Below, in pieces: positions 1 to 8,601 of a stretch of DNA of 64,000 bases. Each line of letters starts with the position of its first letter. Positions within the stretch are counted from its first letter, which is position 1. A model generated the notes under the pieces. That model did no database searches and had not been told where the DNA came from. It saw nothing but the letters and a program-made list of their open reading frames with translations. The position numbers and the translations under genes are program-made. Origin of the DNA: Paludibacterium sp. B53371 (lineage in GTDB: Bacteria; Pseudomonadota; Gammaproteobacteria; Burkholderiales; Chromobacteriaceae); contig NZ_CP069163.1 of assembly GCF_018802765.1 (NCBI RefSeq), positions 248,001-312,000 on the forward strand, written 5' to 3'.

Positions 1-518
1 CCATCATGCAGATGGATGCCGGTCTGGATACCGGCGCCATGCTGAGCAAGCACGTGATCGATATTGCCGACACGGAAACCAGTGCCAGCCTGTTTGCCCG
101 CCTGACGCAGCTGGGGGCCGAGGCCATCGTGGACACGCTGGCCCGGCTCGACAGCCTGACGCCACAGCCGCAGCCGGCCGAGGGGGTCAGCTATGCCCAC
201 AAGATCAGCAAGCAGGAGGCGCTGGTCGACTGGACGCAGGAGGCCGAGCAGGTGGCGCGGACGATTCGTGCCTTTAATCCGGCCCCGGGTGCCCATACCT
301 TGTTGCAAGGCGAGCCGCTGAAGCTGTGGCAGGCTCAGGCCAGGGAGGGGCAGGCGCAGCCTGGCCTGGTGGTGTCGGCCGACGCGGAGGGCGTCCTGGT
401 CGGCTGCGGCCGTGGTCTGGTCTGCATCAGCGAATTGCAGGCTCCGGGTGCGCGGCGTTTGCCGGCTCGCGAATTTCTGGCCGGGCACCCCGGCCTGGTG
501 GGAACCCGTTTGGGGTAA
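1..518 (+). CDS. fmt: Methionyl-tRNA formyltransferase, C-terminal part (5' truncated by window edge)
   Basis: Fmt formylates the initiator Met-tRNA so that IF2 and the ribosome accept it. Only the last ~171 residues are present; the reading frame is already open at the left edge (codon phase begins at base 3). The visible stretch begins with IMQMDAGLDTGAML, the conserved segment at the end of the catalytic formyltransferase domain, and continues into the C-terminal OB-like tRNA-binding domain (around YAHKISKQEALVDW and the FNPAPGAHT motif). The ATG at base 6 is an internal methionine, not the start. It is followed by htpX 40 bases downstream on the same strand. Family assignment is firm from these motifs; the N-terminus and start cannot be seen. 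Confidence 0.95.
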   Translation, partial: IMQMDAGLDTGAMLSKHVIDIADTETSASLFARLTQLGAEAIVDTLARLDSLTPQPQPAEGVSYAHKISKQEALVDWTQEAEQVARTIRAFNPAPGAHTLLQGEPLKLWQAQAREGQAQPGLVVSADAEGVLVGCGRGLVCISELQAPGARRLPAREFLAGHPGLVGTRLG

Positions 519-558
519 AACACTCCAAAGCAGAACCTGTTAAGGAGGAATACCTGCT

Positions 559-1413
559 ATGAATAACTGGCTGAAAACCACGGTACTGATGGCGGGCATC
601 ATCGCGCTGTTCGGCGTGATCGGTGCGCTGATCGGCGGCAAGACCGGCATGCTGCTGGCCCTGCTGTTTGGCGGGGCGATGAATCTGTTTGCCTACTGGC
701 ATTCCGACAAGATGGTGTTGCAGATGTACAACGCTCAGCCAGTCGATCAGCACACTGCGCCGGAGTTTTACTCGCTGGTCGCCGAGCTGGCGCAGCGCGC
801 CGGTCTGCCGATGCCTCGTGTCTATGTGATTCACGAGGACCAGCCCAATGCCTTTGCGACCGGGCGCAATCCGGAGAATGCCGCCGTGGCGGCCACCACC
901 GGCATCATCCGCATGCTGGACCGGCGTGAATTGCGCGGGGTGATGGCGCATGAGCTGGCCCATGTGCGGCATCGCGACATTCTGATCTCCACCATCAGCG
1001 CCACCGTGGCCGGGGCCATTTCCGCCCTGGCCAATTTCGCCCTGTTCTTCGGGGGGCGTGACGAGAACGGCCGGCCGGTGAATCCGCTGGCCGGCATCCT
1101 GATCGCCCTGCTGGCGCCCCTGGCAGCCAGTCTGATCCAGATGGCCATCTCCCGTTCGCGTGAATTCGATGCCGACCGCGGTGGCGCCGAGATCTCGGGA
1201 GATCCGCTGGCACTCGCTTCTGCCTTGCAGAAAATAGAGTATTATGCGCAGGGCCTGCCGTTTGCGGCAGCAGAAGCCCATCCGGCGACGGCACAGATGA
1301 TGATCATCAATCCGCTGGCCGGCGGGGCCGGGGTGGCGGATTTGTTCCGCACCCACCCGCGAACCGAGGAGCGCATTGCGCGCCTGCATGACATGGCACG
1401 CGGCGTCCGTTGA
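559..1413 (+). CDS. htpX: Membrane zinc metalloprotease HtpX
   Basis: HtpX is an inner-membrane M48 peptidase that helps degrade misfolded membrane proteins, overlapping with FtsH in other bacteria. The 284-residue length is normal for the family. Two hydrophobic segments lie at about residues 8-50, and the zinc-binding HELAH motif is at residues 131-135 (His131, Glu132, His135). Two more hydrophobic stretches follow at about 145-195, then the downstream SREFDAD motif supplies the third zinc ligand (Glu). A strong Shine-Dalgarno sequence (AAGGAGG, bases 542-548) lies upstream of the ATG. The gene sits between fmt and rsmB. No heat-shock promoter could be assigned. Confidence 0.97.
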   Translation: MNNWLKTTVLMAGIIALFGVIGALIGGKTGMLLALLFGGAMNLFAYWHSDKMVLQMYNAQPVDQHTAPEFYSLVAELAQRAGLPMPRVYVIHEDQPNAFATGRNPENAAVAATTGIIRMLDRRELRGVMAHELAHVRHRDILISTISATVAGAISALANFALFFGGRDENGRPVNPLAGILIALLAPLAASLIQMAISRSREFDADRGGAEISGDPLALASALQKIEYYAQGLPFAAAEAHPATAQMMIINPLAGGAGVADLFRTHPRTEERIARLHDMARGVR

Positions 1414-1420
1414 ATCCTGT

Positions 1421-1505
1421 GGTATCGGCGTGTGTGCCGATACCCTCTGATGATCCCGGCGGGATCGTTTTCGGGCCACAGCCAGGCCATGCCGGCTGTG
1501 GCCCG
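1421..1505 (+). other. Three tandem hairpins between htpX and rsmB
   Basis: Three perfect inverted repeats fill this gap: 1421-1429 with 1436-1444 (9 bp), 1452-1457 with 1461-1466 (6 bp, followed by GTTTT), and 1472-1483 with 1494-1505 (12 bp). The middle one resembles a weak intrinsic terminator for htpX. The last ends only 18 bases before the rsmB start and could affect mRNA stability. The structures are seen directly; their roles are inferred. Confidence 0.5.
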
Positions 1506-1523
1506 ACCCTTTGAAGAAGCGCT

Positions 1524-2774
1524 ATGCACCGTATTCAGGAATTGGCCGCCTTGACGGTCGAACAGGTTGCCGCCGGCAAAAATCTTACCGATGCGCTGGC
1601 AGCACAGCTGCGCCGTGTGCCGGATCTGAGTCCCCAGGAACGGGGCGCCATCCAGGACATTACCTTTGGTGTAATGCGCCACTGGGCCGAGCTGAAGCTG
1701 ATTTTGCGGCAACTGGTACCGAATGCCCTGGCGCTGCCTTTTCTCGAGCACCTGCTGGTGGTGGCGATTTATCAGCTGTATTACAGCCGCACGGCACAGT
1801 ATGCCGTGGTGAATGAGGCCGTGAGCCTGGCCGCGACCCAGGCGCGCGGCCGTTTCAAGGGGCTGGTCAATGGTGTGCTGCGCAACGCGCTGCGCCGTCG
1901 CGACGAACTGATGCAGGTGGTGGCGCGTGATGAAGAGGCGCGCAGCAATCATCCCGGCTGGTGGCTGCGAGCCCTGCAGCAGCACTACCCGGATCACTGG
2001 CAGTCGATTGTCGAGGCCGACAATGCCCATCCCCCGATGATTCTGCGCGTCAATACGCGTCGCAGCGACATGACGCGCTATCTGGCGGACTTGTCGGCAG
2101 CGGGGATTCAGGCCGAAGCGCTGGATGAGCAGGCCGTGCTGCTGGCCCAGCCGATGCCGGTGCGCGAGCTGCCGGGGTTTGCCGAAGGGGTGGTCTCGGT
2201 GCAGGACTGGGGCGCGCAGCAGGCGGCCCGACGGCTGGATCTTCAGCCGGGATTGCGGGTGCTGGATGCCTGTGCGGCGCCAGGTGGCAAAACCTGCCAT
2301 ATGCTGGAGCTGGCCGATGTGGAGATGACTGCGCTGGATGTCGATGGCATGCGACTGGCGCGTGTGCGCGAGAATCTGGATCGTCTCGGCCTGCAGGCAC
2401 AGTTACTGACCGGGGATGCCGGGCGGTCGCAAGACTGGTGGGATGGCCGTCCGTATGACCGTATCCTGGCCGACGTACCCTGCAGCGCTTCCGGCGTCGT
2501 GCGGCGTCATCCGGACATCCGTTGGCTGCGGCGTCCGGACGACTTCCGCAATCTGGCGCGCCAGCAGGCGCAAATGCTGGATGTTCTTTGGTCTTTGCTC
2601 GCATCGGGCGGTAAAATGCTTTACGCTACGTGCTCGATTTATCCAGAAGAAAACTCGCAGCAATTGTCGGCATTCCTGCAGCGTCGAGACGACGCGATTT
2701 GCCTGAATCAGGAACAGTTGCTGCCTACCGATCGCCATGACGGCTTTTATTACGCGCTGCTTGAGAAACGTTAG
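1524..2774 (+). CDS. rsmB: 16S rRNA m5C967 methyltransferase RsmB (Sun/Fmu)
   Basis: RsmB methylates C967 of 16S rRNA with S-adenosylmethionine. The 416 residues show the usual two-part layout: an N-terminal NusB-like all-helical domain (about 1-135) and a C-terminal Rossmann methyltransferase domain. The SAM-binding motif DACAAPGGKT is at about 248-257. The two conserved cysteines of m5C methyltransferases are in DVPCSASGVVRRHPDIRWL (about 316-334) and ATCSIYPEEN (about 368-377). The 3' end overlaps the next gene by 38 bases, suggesting translational coupling to the DUF4390-ntrY-ntrX block. Confidence 0.97.
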   Translation: MHRIQELAALTVEQVAAGKNLTDALAAQLRRVPDLSPQERGAIQDITFGVMRHWAELKLILRQLVPNALALPFLEHLLVVAIYQLYYSRTAQYAVVNEAVSLAATQARGRFKGLVNGVLRNALRRRDELMQVVARDEEARSNHPGWWLRALQQHYPDHWQSIVEADNAHPPMILRVNTRRSDMTRYLADLSAAGIQAEALDEQAVLLAQPMPVRELPGFAEGVVSVQDWGAQQAARRLDLQPGLRVLDACAAPGGKTCHMLELADVEMTALDVDGMRLARVRENLDRLGLQAQLLTGDAGRSQDWWDGRPYDRILADVPCSASGVVRRHPDIRWLRRPDDFRNLARQQAQMLDVLWSLLASGGKMLYATCSIYPEENSQQLSAFLQRRDDAICLNQEQLLPTDRHDGFYYALLEKR

Positions 2775-3330
2775 CCTGCTGGTGGGCCTGCTGGCTTGTC
2801 TGGCCCATCCTGCCTGGGCCGACAACGTCAATGCGCGCCGGGCAGAGGCTGAGCTGATCGATGGCCAGCTTGCCATCAGCACGCGTTTCAATATCAAGCT
2901 GCCCAGCGGCCTGAGCGAAGCATTGACTCAGGGCGTGCCGCTGACCTTTCGTCTCGAGTTCGAACTGACCAGGCCGCGCAGCACGGCGCTGTACCTGAAT
3001 CTCAGCCAGTGGTTTGCGCCGCATGCCAGCATGGTTTTCCGTCTTTCCTACCAGCCCCTGACTGATCGCTATCGGGTGGCGATCGGGTCCTTCGCCAATT
3101 ACTACTCCAATCTGAATGAGGCCATGCGTGCCATCGGCGCCATCCAGAGCTGGCGCGTGCTCAATGTGGGCGCCCTGTCCGGCAATTCGCCGGATCAGGT
3201 GGCCGGGCGGGTGCGGCTGGTGCTGGACATCAGCGAGTTGCCCAAGCCCTTCCAGCTCAATGCCCTCGGCTCGTCCGACTGGACGCTGGGCTCGAACTGG
3301 ACGTCGCTGGACATGAAAGGGGGCAGCTGA
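2737..3330 (+). CDS. DUF4390-type predicted exported protein
   Basis: A 197-residue protein that resembles the DUF4390 family found just upstream of ntrY in many betaproteobacteria. The first ~28 residues form a likely Sec signal: charged start, hydrophobic core LLVGLLACLAHPAWA, then an A-x-A type cleavage site. The rest is a predicted beta-rich soluble domain with no catalytic motif that I recognise. The start lies 38 bases inside rsmB in another frame, and the stop overlaps the ntrY start by one base (TGATG). This tight packing suggests a shared transcript. A role in the envelope sensing of NtrY is plausible from position but is inference only. Confidence 0.8.
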   Translation: MTAFITRCLRNVSLLVGLLACLAHPAWADNVNARRAEAELIDGQLAISTRFNIKLPSGLSEALTQGVPLTFRLEFELTRPRSTALYLNLSQWFAPHASMVFRLSYQPLTDRYRVAIGSFANYYSNLNEAMRAIGAIQSWRVLNVGALSGNSPDQVAGRVRLVLDISELPKPFQLNALGSSDWTLGSNWTSLDMKGGS

Positions 3331-5438
3331 TGCCCTATGCTGTGGTCGCTGTCGCCTCGGTGGCGGCCATCATGCTTTATCTGCTGGCGATTGCCACCGG
3401 CAATGCCAGCCGGCTGGAGGCCTACTACTGGTGGGTTTTCGGGCTGAACTCCCTGTTGCTGGCGGCGCTGATCGGCGTGGTCGGCCGGCAGATGCTGCGT
3501 TTGCGCGCCCGGGTGAAGAGTCGCATGTTCGGGGCCAAGCTGACCCAGAAGCTGGTCGGCATGTTTGCCCTGGTGGCGCTGGTGCCGGGGGTGCTGATCT
3601 TCACCATTTCCGCCCAGTTTCTGACCGGCAGCATCGAGAGCTGGTTTGATGTGCGGGTCGAGTCCGCACTCGACCGCGGCTTGTCTCTGGGACGCAATGC
3701 CCTTGGGTTTGTGCTGCAGGATGTCAGCCGCAAGAGCCATGTCGTGCAGGAGAACATCCAGGGGCTGGACCAGGGGGCGCTGGGCGGGCGGCTGGATGTG
3801 ATGCGCGAGGAGTTGGCATTGCGGCAAATCGCCATTTTCGATCGCAGCGGCAAGTTGCTGGCATACTCGGGCCAGCCCGGCCTGCGGGCACCGCTGCCGC
3901 CGCCCAGGGATACCCTGCGCAGCATCAGTCCGATGCAGTCGGTTGACACCATCGAGAACGAAAACCAGACCGGTCTGCTGCTCAAGGTACTGCTGGGGTA
4001 TCGCATGCCCGATGACAGCGTGCGGGTGCTGATGGTGATGCAGGGCGCACCGGAGAGCATTGCCCGCGACGCGGACATGATCGAGAGCGCACGATCGGAT
4101 TATCGCGGGCTGTTGTTCAATCGGCATGGCCTTAAAACCTTCTACATGCTGACGCTGGCCCTGGCCTTTCTGCTGGCCCTTACGCTGGCGCTGGCTTTTG
4201 CCCTGTTTCTGTCCGAGCGCTTTTCTGCGCCGTTGCTGGAATTGGCTGCCGCCACCCGGGCCGTCGCCCAGGGTGACTTTTCCCGCCGTCACCCCGTCTA
4301 CCGGCGCGATGAGCTGGGTATGCTGACGTCGATGTTCAACCGCATGACGCGGCAGCTGGATGAGGCGCGACAGCTGGCGGAGGAAAATCACCGCCAGCTG
4401 GAGGCCGGCAAAATTTATCTGGAAAGCATTCTGGCCAATTTGTCTGCCGGGGTGATTGCCTTTGACGCGGAATGGCAGTTGCGGGCCTTCAATATCAGTG
4501 CTGCCCGCATTCTGAATGTCGATTTTGATGATGTCGGCAAGCTGCCCTTTGCCGAGTGGCCGCAAAAGATCCCTGCGCTGCAGGCGCTCGCGGATACCGT
4601 CGGACAGCAGGCCGGCGATCAGGACCGGCGCGACTGGCAGCTGCAACTGGACTATCAGACCTCGCAGGGTGAGCGTGCGCTGCTGATCCGTGGTGCACGC
4701 CTGTCGGAGCTCAGTAACGCCGGCTATGTGCTGGTGTTCGACGATATTACCGACCTGGCTCGTGCGCAGCGTGATGCAGCCTGGGGTGAGGTGGCCAAGC
4801 GGCTGGCACACGAGATCCGCAACCCGCTGACGCCGATTCAGTTGTCGGCCGAACGGCTGGCCATGAAGCTGGCAGACAAGCTGGAGCCCGCCGATGCCGA
4901 GATCCTGCACCGGGCCACCGATACCATTGTCAATCAGGTGACGGCTTTGAAAGGAATGGTGGATGCATTCCGCGATTATGCCCGCGCACCTCGTACCAAA
5001 TTACAAAACCTTGATGTAAATGAGGTGATTCGTGAGGTCATGACGCTTTACGAATCCAATCCTGCTGTTAAGATTGATCTTTCCGACGGTCCGCTGATGA
5101 TCATGGGGGATGCGGCTTTGCTGCGGCAGGTTTTGCATAATCTTTTGCAAAACGCCCAAGATGCCGTTCTTGACGCCGAAAACCCGATGATTCAAATTAG
5201 CAGCCGACTAGAAGGAAGAAACGTGCATGTCTGTGTGGAAGATAATGGCGCCGGTTTTTCGGCAGACATTCTTCCGCGTGCATTCGAGCCTTATGTGACC
5301 AATAAGTCCAAGGGCACCGGTTTGGGTTTGGCCGTGGTGAAGAAAATTGTGGAAGAACACCAGGGCCAAATCATTCTGGGTAATGCCGATCAACATGGCG
5401 CACGTATTCTTCTCATCTTGCCAATGCTGGAGGCCTAA
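3330..5438 (+). CDS. ntrY: NtrY-family membrane sensor histidine kinase
   Basis: A 702-residue membrane kinase. Two hydrophobic segments lie near the N-terminus (about 1-50), with a further one at about 70-95. A presumed periplasmic sensor region is followed by a long transmembrane helix at about 270-295 (LTLALAFLLALTLALAFALF), a HAMP linker, and a PAS-like domain (about 365-480). The HisKA H-box HEIRNPLTPIQLSAERL has the phospho-acceptor His494. The ATPase domain shows the N box (HNLLQNAQDAV), DNGAGF and GTGLGLAVV. It precedes its likely partner regulator by two bases. In other proteobacteria NtrYX responds to nitrogen, redox or respiratory cues; the signal here is unknown. Confidence 0.93.
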   Translation: MPYAVVAVASVAAIMLYLLAIATGNASRLEAYYWWVFGLNSLLLAALIGVVGRQMLRLRARVKSRMFGAKLTQKLVGMFALVALVPGVLIFTISAQFLTGSIESWFDVRVESALDRGLSLGRNALGFVLQDVSRKSHVVQENIQGLDQGALGGRLDVMREELALRQIAIFDRSGKLLAYSGQPGLRAPLPPPRDTLRSISPMQSVDTIENENQTGLLLKVLLGYRMPDDSVRVLMVMQGAPESIARDADMIESARSDYRGLLFNRHGLKTFYMLTLALAFLLALTLALAFALFLSERFSAPLLELAAATRAVAQGDFSRRHPVYRRDELGMLTSMFNRMTRQLDEARQLAEENHRQLEAGKIYLESILANLSAGVIAFDAEWQLRAFNISAARILNVDFDDVGKLPFAEWPQKIPALQALADTVGQQAGDQDRRDWQLQLDYQTSQGERALLIRGARLSELSNAGYVLVFDDITDLARAQRDAAWGEVAKRLAHEIRNPLTPIQLSAERLAMKLADKLEPADAEILHRATDTIVNQVTALKGMVDAFRDYARAPRTKLQNLDVNEVIREVMTLYESNPAVKIDLSDGPLMIMGDAALLRQVLHNLLQNAQDAVLDAENPMIQISSRLEGRNVHVCVEDNGAGFSADILPRAFEPYVTNKSKGTGLGLAVVKKIVEEHQGQIILGNADQHGARILLILPMLEA

Positions 5439-5440
5439 GC

Positions 5441-6709
5441 GTGCGTAGCAGCGACATTTTGATTGTGGACGATGAGATCGGTATCCGCGAATTGCTGTCC
5501 GAAATCCTGCAGGATGAAGGATATACGGTGGCATTGGCGGAAAACGCCGAGGTCGCCAGACAGCTGCGGAATCAGACCCGCCCGGCACTCGTCTTGCTGG
5601 ACATCTGGATGCCAGACTGCGACGGTGTCACGCTGCTGAAGGAGTGGGCCAAGTCGGGACACCTGAACATGCCGGTGGTGATGATGTCTGGTCATGCCAG
5701 CATCGACACCGCCGTCGAGGCCACCCGTATCGGTGCCTTCGACTTTCTGGAAAAGCCCATTGCCCTGCAGAAGCTGCTGACGACCGTGCAGCGTGCGCTC
5801 AAGTACGGCGATATGCAGGCCAATACCTCGCTGAATCTCGACAAGCTGGGCAAGAGCGAACCGGTTCAGGAGCTCAAACGCCAGCTGGAGCGGGTCGCCA
5901 AGGTCCGCTCCCCGGTACTGATGACCGGCGAGTCCGGTTCGGGCTTCGAGCTGGTAGCACGCTTCTTCCACCAGGGCAACACCCCCTGGGTGACCCCGGC
6001 CAAGCCGGAGCAGCTGGCCGATGCGCCGCTCGAGCTGCTGCAAAAAGCCAATAATGGTGTGCTGTTCCTGCCGGAAATCGGCCAGTACAGCCGCCGTGTT
6101 CAGCAGGGCCTGCTGTTTTTGCTGTCCAAGCTGGACCGATTCAATGTCCGTCTGATCTGTTCCTGCAGCCGTCCGCTGCAGGAGTTGCTGGTGGATCCCG
6201 AGTGCGACAACCGGCTGCTGACCTCGCTGTCCAGCGTCATCGTGCCGATTCCTCCGCTGCGTGACCATGCCGAAGACATCATCTTCATTGCCGAGCAGAT
6301 CCTGACCGAACTGGTCGAATCCAAGCAGGTACCGGCACGCAAGCTGACCACCGCCGCCCTGAACGCCCTGCGCCAGTACGACTGGCCGGGCAACCTCGAA
6401 CAATTGCGCAGCATCATCAAGAGCCTGGCATTGACCGCCGAGTCCGATGATATTGATGCGCCGGCCGTCAACAAGGTGCTGGCGCAGTTCCGCCACGAGA
6501 AGCCGATCGAGGAAACCGGTTTCGACTTCAACCTGCCGCTGCGTGAGTTGCGCGAGCAGCTGGAACGGCGCTATTTCGAGTACCACATCTCGCTGGAGAA
6601 CGGCAATATGAGCCGCGTGGCACAGAAGGTCGGCCTGGAGCGTACCCACCTGTACCGCAAGCTGAAACAGCTGGGGATCAAGTTCTCCCGCCGTACCGCC
6701 GAAGAATGA
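5441..6709 (+). CDS. ntrX: NtrX-like response regulator with degenerate AAA+ domain
   Basis: A 422-residue regulator with a GTG start behind a GGAGG site. The receiver domain (1-120) is intact: acidic pocket DDE at 10-12, phospho-acceptor Asp54 in VLLDIWMPD, and Lys105. The central domain is NtrC-like but eroded. The Walker A equivalent reads GESGSGFE (163-170), with Phe where the ATP-binding Lys belongs. The GAFTGA sigma54-contact loop is absent and that segment is short. The Walker B equivalent reads LFLPEIG, with Pro in place of Asp. The arginine-finger region is also unlike the family. The C-terminal Fis-type helix-turn-helix (about 385-415) is well kept. It probably binds DNA without ATP-driven sigma54 activation. 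Confidence 0.92.
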   Translation: MRSSDILIVDDEIGIRELLSEILQDEGYTVALAENAEVARQLRNQTRPALVLLDIWMPDCDGVTLLKEWAKSGHLNMPVVMMSGHASIDTAVEATRIGAFDFLEKPIALQKLLTTVQRALKYGDMQANTSLNLDKLGKSEPVQELKRQLERVAKVRSPVLMTGESGSGFELVARFFHQGNTPWVTPAKPEQLADAPLELLQKANNGVLFLPEIGQYSRRVQQGLLFLLSKLDRFNVRLICSCSRPLQELLVDPECDNRLLTSLSSVIVPIPPLRDHAEDIIFIAEQILTELVESKQVPARKLTTAALNALRQYDWPGNLEQLRSIIKSLALTAESDDIDAPAVNKVLAQFRHEKPIEETGFDFNLPLRELREQLERRYFEYHISLENGNMSRVAQKVGLERTHLYRKLKQLGIKFSRRTAEE

Positions 6710-6766
6710 CCGGTCGTTGACCGGGTCGCCCCAAAGCGCCGCTGACCGTCAGGCAGCGGCGTTGTT
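6710..6766 (+). terminator. Possible weak terminator after ntrX
   Basis: Two adjacent hairpins follow the ntrX stop: 6710-6715 with 6719-6724, and 6737-6744 with 6754-6761 (8 bp, GC-rich). The second is followed by only TTGTT, so termination would be weak. The next gene starts at 6780. Confidence 0.4.
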
Positions 6767-6779
6767 ACGAGAATGATGG

Positions 6780-7538
6780 ATGATGGAACTGGATGACTCC
6801 GCGCTGCTGCGCTATAGCCGGCACATTCTATTGCCGCAGATCGATGTCGAAGGGCAGCGCCGGCTGAGCGCCGCCAGGGTGCTGGTCGTCGGTGCCGGCG
6901 GACTGGGTTCGCCGGTGGCGCTGTATCTGGCCAGTGCCGGTGTCGGTCGCCTGACCATTGCCGATGACGACATCGTCGAGCTGAGCAATCTGCAGCGTCA
7001 GGTGGTGCATGATATGGCCAGTCTGGGGCGCAGCAAGGCCGAATCGGCACGCGAACACATGCTGGCGCTCAACCCCTCTATCCAGGTCGCTGCCCTGAAA
7101 CAGCGGCTGGCGCCCGAGTCGCTGTCTGCCCTGATGGCGACCCACGACGTCGTGCTCGACTGTTCGGATAATTTTGCCACCCGCCATGCCATCAACCGGG
7201 CGGCTGTTCAGGCCCGGGTGCCGCTGGTGAGCGGGGCGGCCGTACGCTTTGACGGGCAACTGGCGGTGTTTGACAGCCGTGAGGCCGACAGCCCCTGCTA
7301 CTGCTGTCTGTTTCCGGAGGATGGCCCTGCCAGCGATGGTCCGTGCGCGACCTTCGGTGTGCTGGCGCCGCTCGTGGGAGTGATGGGCAGCATGCAAGCC
7401 GTCGAGGCCATCAAACTGATCGTCGGCTTGCCTGCTCCGCTGGGCCAGTTGACGGTTTACGATGCGCTGGCCGGCAGCTTTCGCCAGTTGCGCATCCCGC
7501 GTGATCCGGATTGTCCGGTCTGCGGACAGACGTCATGA
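6780..7538 (+). CDS. moeB: MoeB/ThiF/HesA-family sulfur-carrier adenylyltransferase
   Basis: This E1-like enzyme adenylates the C-terminal glycine of a sulfur-carrier protein (MoaD for molybdopterin or ThiS for thiamine). The 252-residue length fits MoeB and ThiF. Visible features are the N-terminal RYSRHILLPQ motif, the nucleotide-binding GAGGLGSPVALYLASAG (about 36-52), DDDIVELSNLQRQVVH, the DCSDNFATR loop, two CxxC pairs for structural zinc (CYCC and CPVC), and a conserved Cys in DGPCATFGVLAPL. No moa or thi gene is adjacent, so MoeB versus ThiF cannot be decided. Two in-frame ATGs (6780, 6783) are possible starts and no strong ribosome site favours either. Confidence 0.88.
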   Translation: MMELDDSALLRYSRHILLPQIDVEGQRRLSAARVLVVGAGGLGSPVALYLASAGVGRLTIADDDIVELSNLQRQVVHDMASLGRSKAESAREHMLALNPSIQVAALKQRLAPESLSALMATHDVVLDCSDNFATRHAINRAAVQARVPLVSGAAVRFDGQLAVFDSREADSPCYCCLFPEDGPASDGPCATFGVLAPLVGVMGSMQAVEAIKLIVGLPAPLGQLTVYDALAGSFRQLRIPRDPDCPVCGQTS

Positions 7539-7546
7539 AGAAAAAA

Positions 7547-7571
7547 GCCCGGAGGTCCCCGGGCATTTTTT
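7547..7571. terminator. Bidirectional intrinsic terminator
   Basis: Stem 7547-7552 with 7559-7564 (GCCCGG/CCGGGC) and a 6-base loop. It has an A-run on the left and a T-run on the right, so it can end both the moeB transcript (+) and the converging TlpA-like transcript (-). Confidence 0.85.
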
Positions 7572-7586
7572 TGCGTCTGGCACGAA

Positions 7587-8078
7587 TCAGGCGCGGGTGC
7601 CTTGCTCGATGAGCTGGCGCACCTCGTTGAAATTCATTACGCCGACATAGCGCTTGACGATGTGGCCATCACGATCGATCAGGAAGGTGCTCGGTGTCAG
7701 CTGAATATCGCCAAAGGCCTTGGCGATAGCGCCCTGGCTATCCATGGTTACCAGAAAGGGAAGCTGGTTTTTCTGGGCGTAGGCCTGCACATAGTTCGAT
7801 GGGTCATAGTTCATGGCCACGGCGACGATGGTGAAGCCTGCCGGAGCAAACTGTTGATACATCTGCTTCATCTGCGGCATTTCCTGAACACAACCGGAGC
7901 AACTGGTTGCCCAGAAATTGACCAGTACAACCTTGCCCTTCAGCGAGGCAAGATCCATCTTCTGGCCCTGCAGCGTGGTGAAACTGACCGCCGGCGCCGG
8001 CGTCTTGCTGAACCACAGGGTGTAGCCGGCAAAGACGGCAATCAGACCAATGGCCAGCAGAATCAGGCTTTTCTTCAT
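7587..8078 (-). CDS. TlpA/ResA-like membrane-anchored thiol-disulfide oxidoreductase
   Basis: A 163-residue thioredoxin-fold protein, tethered to the inner membrane and facing the periplasm by an N-terminal hydrophobic helix (about residues 4-22). The active site CSGC is at Cys60-Cys63 in FWATSCSGCVQEMPQ. Later the conserved cis-proline loop (PSTFLIDRDG) is visible. Such proteins reduce disulfides for cytochrome c maturation or other exported substrates; the specific partner is unknown. I chose the ATG at 8078, giving MKKSLILLAIG, because upstream in-frame sequence lacks a signal and runs into the next gene. It lies 25 bases downstream of the thioesterase gene, probably cotranscribed. Confidence 0.88.
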   Translation of the reverse strand: MKKSLILLAIGLIAVFAGYTLWFSKTPAPAVSFTTLQGQKMDLASLKGKVVLVNFWATSCSGCVQEMPQMKQMYQQFAPAGFTIVAVAMNYDPSNYVQAYAQKNQLPFLVTMDSQGAIAKAFGDIQLTPSTFLIDRDGHIVKRYVGVMNFNEVRQLIEQGTRA

Positions 8079-8103
8079 GATGAGGCAACTTCCCGTCAGG
8101 TGA

Positions 8104-8523
8104 TCAGGCGATGGTGGCCGGATCTTGCATGGATTCCAGAATGTCCTTGAGTTCGCCGCTGATCGGCACGGCCTTGTTGGCCTTGCCGTCAAAAGCCACC
8201 ATGGTGACATCGGCCTCGGCGACCAGGGTGTCCTTGCCCGCCAGGGTCACGCGCTGGTGAATCACGGCACTGCGATTGCTGATGCTCTTGACCGAGGAGG
8301 TGATCAGCAGCTCGTCGCCCATGGTGGCCGGGAATCGATAGTCGATGTTGATATTGACCACGATCAGCGCAATGCCGGAGGCCATGTAGCGCGGCAGGTC
8401 TGTTTTCTCTTCGAACAAAGTCCAGCGCGCCTCTTCGAGGAACTCCAGATAGCGGGCATTGTTGACATGACTGTACAGGTCCAGATGGTAGCCCCGGACC
8501 TTGATGCGGGTGGTGTGCGGCAT
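8104..8523 (-). CDS. Hotdog-fold acyl-CoA thioesterase (FadM/YbgC-like)
   Basis: A 139-residue single hotdog-domain protein. The motif GYHLDLYSHVNNARYLEFLEE (residues ~11-31) has the Asp and His-Val-Asn-Asn signature of the 4-hydroxybenzoyl-CoA thioesterase family. The spacing suits FadM-like long-chain acyl-CoA thioesterases, which clear fatty acyl-CoA intermediates. The cellular substrate cannot be read from the sequence. It is upstream of the TlpA-like gene on the same strand. Confidence 0.85.
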   Translation of the reverse strand: MPHTTRIKVRGYHLDLYSHVNNARYLEFLEEARWTLFEEKTDLPRYMASGIALIVVNINIDYRFPATMGDELLITSSVKSISNRSAVIHQRVTLAGKDTLVAEADVTMVAFDGKANKAVPISGELKDILESMQDPATIA

Positions 8524-8601
8524 GGTTGGGTTTCTCCTGACTTTCCTCGTGGCGATGACTTGCCGGGTTTTTGTTATGAAAGAACTGCAAGCATAACCGA
8601 A

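Noticed and set aside
5441-6709. ntrX as a pseudogene
   Set aside because: There is no frameshift or stop, and receiver and DNA-binding domains are well kept. Loss of ATPase motifs looks like change of mechanism rather than decay.
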